A stretch of 26,946 nt of DNA, taken from assembly GCA_964639885.1 (NCBI GenBank), contig CAZXEH010000025.1, positions 1 to 26,946 on the forward strand. The letters run 5' to 3'. Below, piece by piece: positions 25,001-26,946 of this stretch (the stretch's first letter is position 1; each line of letters begins with the position of its first letter). Source of the DNA: JAGNLA01 sp964639885. Lineage in GTDB: Bacteria > Caldisericota > Caldisericia > JAAYUI01. The position numbers and the translations under genes are program-made. The notes under the pieces are model-generated. The model ran no database searches, was not told the DNA's origin, and saw nothing but the letters and a program-made list of their open reading frames with translations.

Positions 25001-26101
25001 AAGGTGAACTCGGGTGTTGCTCCATACAAGTTCAAAACGCTTGATGAAAATGTCTGCAAGCTCGAATCAGCAGACGAGACCTCTGCAAAATTCAGAATAA
25101 CCGGCAATGGTGCAACAATCATCGAAGTTACCGACTCAAGCGACCAGGCTGTGGATGTCTGGGTGACTGACACAGCACTGATAGTCACCGAATATCCTGT
25201 TTTGGTTCAGCCAAAGACTGCGGTTGTCAGGGTCGGCCAAACTGCCACCTTCATGGTGGTTGGAACCGATTCGTTCAAAACCCTCGTGACACCTGGCAAG
25301 GCTGCCAATGTTGTTGAAAACGAAGGTCAGGAAGTAATTGTCTACGCTTCAAGGGCTGGTGAGGAATTCTTGAAGATCAGCGTGAACGGCAAGGAATATC
25401 AATCAAAAATCATCTGTGTCGCTGATGAAGCTCAGGAAACAACAAACATCTTTGACTTCAGGGCGGTTCCAGGCGATGGAAAGGCAAAGCTCATCTGGAA
25501 ACTTCCGACCCTGATGCAAAAACCATTTGATGGAGTTGTAGTCACGATGAACGGCAATCCTGTAACAGAGCTTGGCCCTGAGCAGACAAGCTACTCCGTG
25601 AGTGGATTGAAGAACGGCACAGCCTACAGCTTCACCATCAAGTCAAGGACAGGTGGAACTGCAATCACAAAAACCTGCACACCAGGCAAACTTTCGAACT
25701 CGATCACACTGTGGATTGGTAAACCGGACGCAATCGTTGACGGAAAGACCGGAACAATCGACAAGAACAAGGCTGTAGTGCCAACAATTGTTGGTAAATC
25801 AACAATGGTTCCGTTCAGATTCATAGGAGAAGCTCTGGGCGCCGAAGTCGGATGGGTGCAAGAAACCAAGGAAGTCGGTTTCTGGACTCCAAAGGCTGAC
25901 ATCAAGATTTACATCGGAAAAAAACAGGGCACAAACTTCGGCAATCAGATAACTGTCGACCCAAATCCGCAGACAATCGCGGGAAAGACTTACATCCCGC
26001 TGCGTGCCGTGTCAGAGCTCCTGGGCGCCAAAGTTGTGTATGACGCCAAAACGAAAAAAATCACTATAACCTATGACAGACCGTGGTCACCGACCTGGTG
26101 A
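22055..26101 (+). CDS. Large secreted beta-helix / Ig-like / Fn3 / stalk-domain surface protein
   Basis: 1348 residues from ATG 22055, with GGAGG 9 nt upstream. A signal peptide ends near residue 27 (GGVKA). Four right-handed beta-helix units start near residues 32, 237, 467 and 695, each opening with a L-x-(I/V/L)-x-x-G-x-x-(I/V)-K-(L/Y) strand, then (P)-x-x-(F/V)-TS, a GDxG turn and N-C-x-I-type coils. Units 2-4 carry an Asp/Gly-rich insert (DDSVGGDVYSDG, DDTYGTDTNGD, DDTVGGDSNLDG) that looks calcium-binding; unit 1 lacks it. Then come a Gly/Pro linker, two Ig-like (BID-type) regions (about 965-1125), one Fn3 (about 1130-1205), and a C-terminal copper-amine-oxidase-N stalk domain (about 1215-1345) with STMVPFRFIGEALGAEVGW and KTYIPLRAVSELLGAKVVYD. 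Probably a surface adhesin or carbohydrate-binding protein; no catalytic residues are claimed. The response-regulator gene follows by 9 nt. Confidence 0.9.
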   Translation: MKLDRLLTVTLIIALTFACLTGGVKAEPFTVLKSTVWMGLVSMPEGFYVAPDATLTIMPGTIIKLGGNIGVKGRIVALGNSAEPIIFTSAKDKPQAGDWGYAEFQTTNGACNFSYCQFLYGGKGGFGTLKISNPTGMDDRIRLDNCTIASSASQGIWIAKAEPVITNCVIKDCLDLAKGAGIWLQEGSNPSISGTVIENCQMAIKTDLDSNPSMLGNLARKCKKNAIVMDTGSITKKITWDSNIPYLLEKGIVIAKSGTLNVMPGNVIKLAGSISIADGTLNLLGNATDPVTVTSVNDDSVGGDVYSDGTAKTAQAGDWGQIEFQGNALSCTFTFTNISYGGGKVDDNSGYGILKFGAAGGVDGRIKLFNCNIAHSQTTGLWFQASNPSLYNCTISDCKNEEFGAAVWLMSRSRPVLVGCKLTDCKWAIYSDGDSYAMSTGLVVENNQFNCIYFGERYESLLLDGDVIWNSPLVHYIPKTIGIQPTGVLRLMPGIIIKYSGIIRVDGRLVAIGTKDKPIVFTSLKDDTYGTDTNGDKGFEEPKPGDNQGIQFVTSRGKSILKNCIIRYGGEGGNGNVYFGQDKNVKNEQVMENCVIEHSLNQGIKCRKADVDIINCTIFDCMNKNSGFAIQMENDSSVRMVDCKISKTYHLFDMTPECLFQTKNIQSENIGEELVGGYGGIHINKTLGKKLTKDSIWNAEYPFILEDDFLIDKGVTLTIQKGNVVKLPKSFYVYGALNVAGTAEDPVYFTSVRDDTVGGDSNLDGKQSFGAPGDFGLVEFNGSITECSINHMVIRFGGGDMNLGSLRIGGNTGVDDRLKINNLTIENSSTYGIYIQNSKPELKNIVIRGCKGQDHLGAAIYVMGQSEPDIQNTNFSDCTWAVYNNMTRGGEVTVQNGWYGDATGPKDEEGNPDGKGLPIKGIVNYKPFAVSPVQTAGAGGKGGDLPPYARPKPTFDLPPTNAEALTVAPEKVTANVGSTFEIKVNSGVAPYKFKTLDENVCKLESADETSAKFRITGNGATIIEVTDSSDQAVDVWVTDTALIVTEYPVLVQPKTAVVRVGQTATFMVVGTDSFKTLVTPGKAANVVENEGQEVIVYASRAGEEFLKISVNGKEYQSKIICVADEAQETTNIFDFRAVPGDGKAKLIWKLPTLMQKPFDGVVVTMNGNPVTELGPEQTSYSVSGLKNGTAYSFTIKSRTGGTAITKTCTPGKLSNSITLWIGKPDAIVDGKTGTIDKNKAVVPTIVGKSTMVPFRFIGEALGAEVGWVQETKEVGFWTPKADIKIYIGKKQGTNFGNQITVDPNPQTIAGKTYIPLRAVSELLGAKVVYDAKTKKITITYDRPWSPTW
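22150..24840 (+). repeat. Four tandem beta-helix units of about 205-232 codons
   Basis: Protein-level repeats within the surface-protein gene. Unit starts are near 22150, 22765, 23455 and 24138. Units 2-4 are about 230 codons; unit 1 is about 25 codons shorter because it lacks the Asp-rich insert. The repeats are diverged at DNA level, so the expansion is old. Confidence 0.75.
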
Positions 26102-26110
26102 GGAGGCAAC

Positions 26111-26770
26111 ATGTATCGTGGACAGATAATGGTAATTGACGATGCACCCTACATCTGCAACATGATTGAGACGATGCTTGAGGGCGTGGGCTATGATGTG
26201 ACTTGCTTCACCAAGGCTCGCGAAGCCCTGATGTCGCTTTCAAAAGGCTCTCCCGATCTCATCATCTGCGATATCGTCATGCCTGAGATGGATGGCTTTG
26301 AATTCAGACGGGCGCTGACCGAAGACAGAAGAACCGCTCATATTCCTTTCTGCTTCCTCACAGCCAAGGACGACATGGAGCTGATGATTGAGGGCATGAA
26401 CGCCGGTGTGCTCGATTATTTCAAGAAACCGATCTCGCCAAAGGAACTGCTTGAACATATCGACAGGATCATGGACAATCTGAACGGTGCAAGAAACCAT
26501 CTTCTGGACAGAATCCTTTCAGAGGGGAACCTTGAAACGGTCAAGCTCCCGATGATTGAACGCGTTCTGGACTCGATAAAATACACGGGCAAGCTGATCC
26601 TTGACCATAAATCTAGCAATCCACTCACTGTTTTCTACAAACGCGGAAGGCCGGTTGCAGCCTCCAGACAGGACGGGATCATAGGACATGAGGCTTATGT
26701 GCTTGCCGAAAAAACCCAGGGTGAGTTCACTGTCGAGCTGATGACTGAGGATGTGGCAAGTCAGTTTTAA
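26111..26770 (+). CDS. Response regulator: receiver domain plus PATAN (DUF4388)-like domain
   Basis: 219 residues. The CheY-like receiver (5-120) has Asp10-Asp11, the phosphoacceptor Asp54 in ICDIVMPEMDG, Thr84 in FLTAKDD and Lys106 in YFKKPISP, all key residues present. The C-terminal part (about 125-215) fits the PATAN/DUF4388 pattern: YTGKLILDHK, LTVFYKRGRPVAA, GHEAYVLAEKTQGEFTVEL. Proteins of this kind act in signalling and protein interaction rather than binding DNA directly. GGAGG starts at the stop of the surface-protein gene and lies 4 nt before this ATG, so the two are co-transcribed and probably coupled. No sensor kinase is in the window. The gene is followed by palindromes that probably end the transcript. 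Confidence 0.93.
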   Translation: MYRGQIMVIDDAPYICNMIETMLEGVGYDVTCFTKAREALMSLSKGSPDLIICDIVMPEMDGFEFRRALTEDRRTAHIPFCFLTAKDDMELMIEGMNAGVLDYFKKPISPKELLEHIDRIMDNLNGARNHLLDRILSEGNLETVKLPMIERVLDSIKYTGKLILDHKSSNPLTVFYKRGRPVAASRQDGIIGHEAYVLAEKTQGEFTVELMTEDVASQF

Positions 26771-26774
26771 TTAG

Positions 26775-26805
26775 CCTCGACTTCGTCGAGGGGGAAAGAC
26801 CCCCC
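26775..26805 (+). terminator. Two adjacent hairpins after the response regulator
   Basis: CCTCGAC-TTC-GTCGAGG (26775-26791), overlapped by GGGGG (26790-26794), AAAGA, CCCCCC (26800-26805), then TGATTTAAG. They begin 5 nt after the stop codon. The T run is poor, so termination could be inefficient. Confidence 0.5.
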
Positions 26806-26822
26806 TGATTTAAGATTGTATC

Positions 26823-26850
26823 GTTCTTCTCGGAGTAATCCGAGAAGAAC
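26823..26850. repeat. Perfect 11-bp inverted repeat
   Basis: GTTCTTCTCGG (26823-26833), loop AGTAAT, CCGAGAAGAAC (26840-26850). Not followed closely by T residues on the plus strand (a TTTTT occurs 15 bases later, in GTGGTTTTTC). Could be a second terminator or a mobile palindromic unit. Confidence 0.6.
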
Positions 26851-26895
26851 TTCGATCTGAGTGGTTTTTCAAAAAAAGATAAGAATTATATTATC

Positions 26896-26943
26896 CTTCG
26901 CCTGCGTCAGCGGGAGAAGGTGGCTGAAAGCCGGATGAGGGAG
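26896..26943 (+). repeat. REP-like palindromic element
   Basis: CCTTC..GAAGG outer stem (26896-26921) with an inner CCTGC/GCGGG, then GGCT-GAA-AGCC (26923-26933) and GGATGAGGG. The string GGGAGAAGGTGGCT...AGCCGGATGAGGG is the form of a repetitive palindromic element common in many bacterial genomes, from my memory of such repeats. It reaches almost to the edge of the window. Confidence 0.5.
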
Positions 26944-26946
26944 TTT

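Overview
The window looks like a piece of bacterial chromosome from an anaerobic-type, probably poorly sampled lineage with a Gram-negative-style envelope. The grounds are a lipoprotein signal peptide on a beta-propeller, a split class I (oxygen-sensitive Fe-S) fumarase, copper-amine-oxidase-N 'stalk' domains on secreted proteins, and a receiver plus PATAN/DUF4388-type response regulator. I cannot name the phylum from sequence alone. No phage, transposase, CRISPR, tRNA or rRNA gene is evident.

Layout. (1) 1-2.3 kb, minus strand: a secreted protein of four fibronectin III domains, whose fourth domain is cut by an in-frame stop; a gap of about 570 bp; and a small beta-flower-like repeat protein whose start codon is out of frame with its body. 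(2) 2.5-10.3 kb, minus strand: a SAM methyltransferase with its own promoter; a polytopic GT-C-like membrane protein with a soluble OB-like tail; the Cu(I) P-type ATPase CopA, with its own promoter and a 23-bp palindrome; and, upstream, a tight three-gene operon of a small membrane protein, a class V aminotransferase/cysteine desulfurase-like enzyme, and a PQQ-repeat lipoprotein. (3) 10.3-15.0 kb, plus strand: the chromosome condensin smc, then the alpha and beta subunits of fumarase. (4) 15.0-17.4 kb, plus strand: two tandem paralogous membrane-anchored beta-propeller proteins. (5) 17.4-19.5 kb, minus strand: an NfeD-flotillin pair ending in a clear intrinsic terminator. (6) 19.65-26.8 kb, plus strand: a stalk-domain plus FGE-like secreted protein, a prion-like Q/K/G-rich protein, a 1348-residue surface protein (four beta-helix units, Ig-like regions, Fn3, stalk), and a response regulator 9 nt behind it. 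The last 175 bases hold several palindromes, including one that resembles widespread REP-like elements.

How the genes relate. Much of the window is envelope biology: secreted beta-rich proteins, beta-propellers, membrane organisation by flotillin/NfeD, and copper export. Smc and fumarase are housekeeping genes. Two kinds of start site seem to coexist. Many genes have a strong GGAGG-type ribosome site. At least four plus-strand genes instead have a sigma70-like -10 box ending 6-9 nt before the start codon and no convincing Shine-Dalgarno, which would give leaderless or nearly leaderless mRNAs. There is no single large new defence-like system. The best leads are the leaderless promoters, the broken or recoded Fn3 gene, the membrane protein/PLP enzyme/lipoprotein operon, the His-rich NfeD, and the surface-protein cluster.
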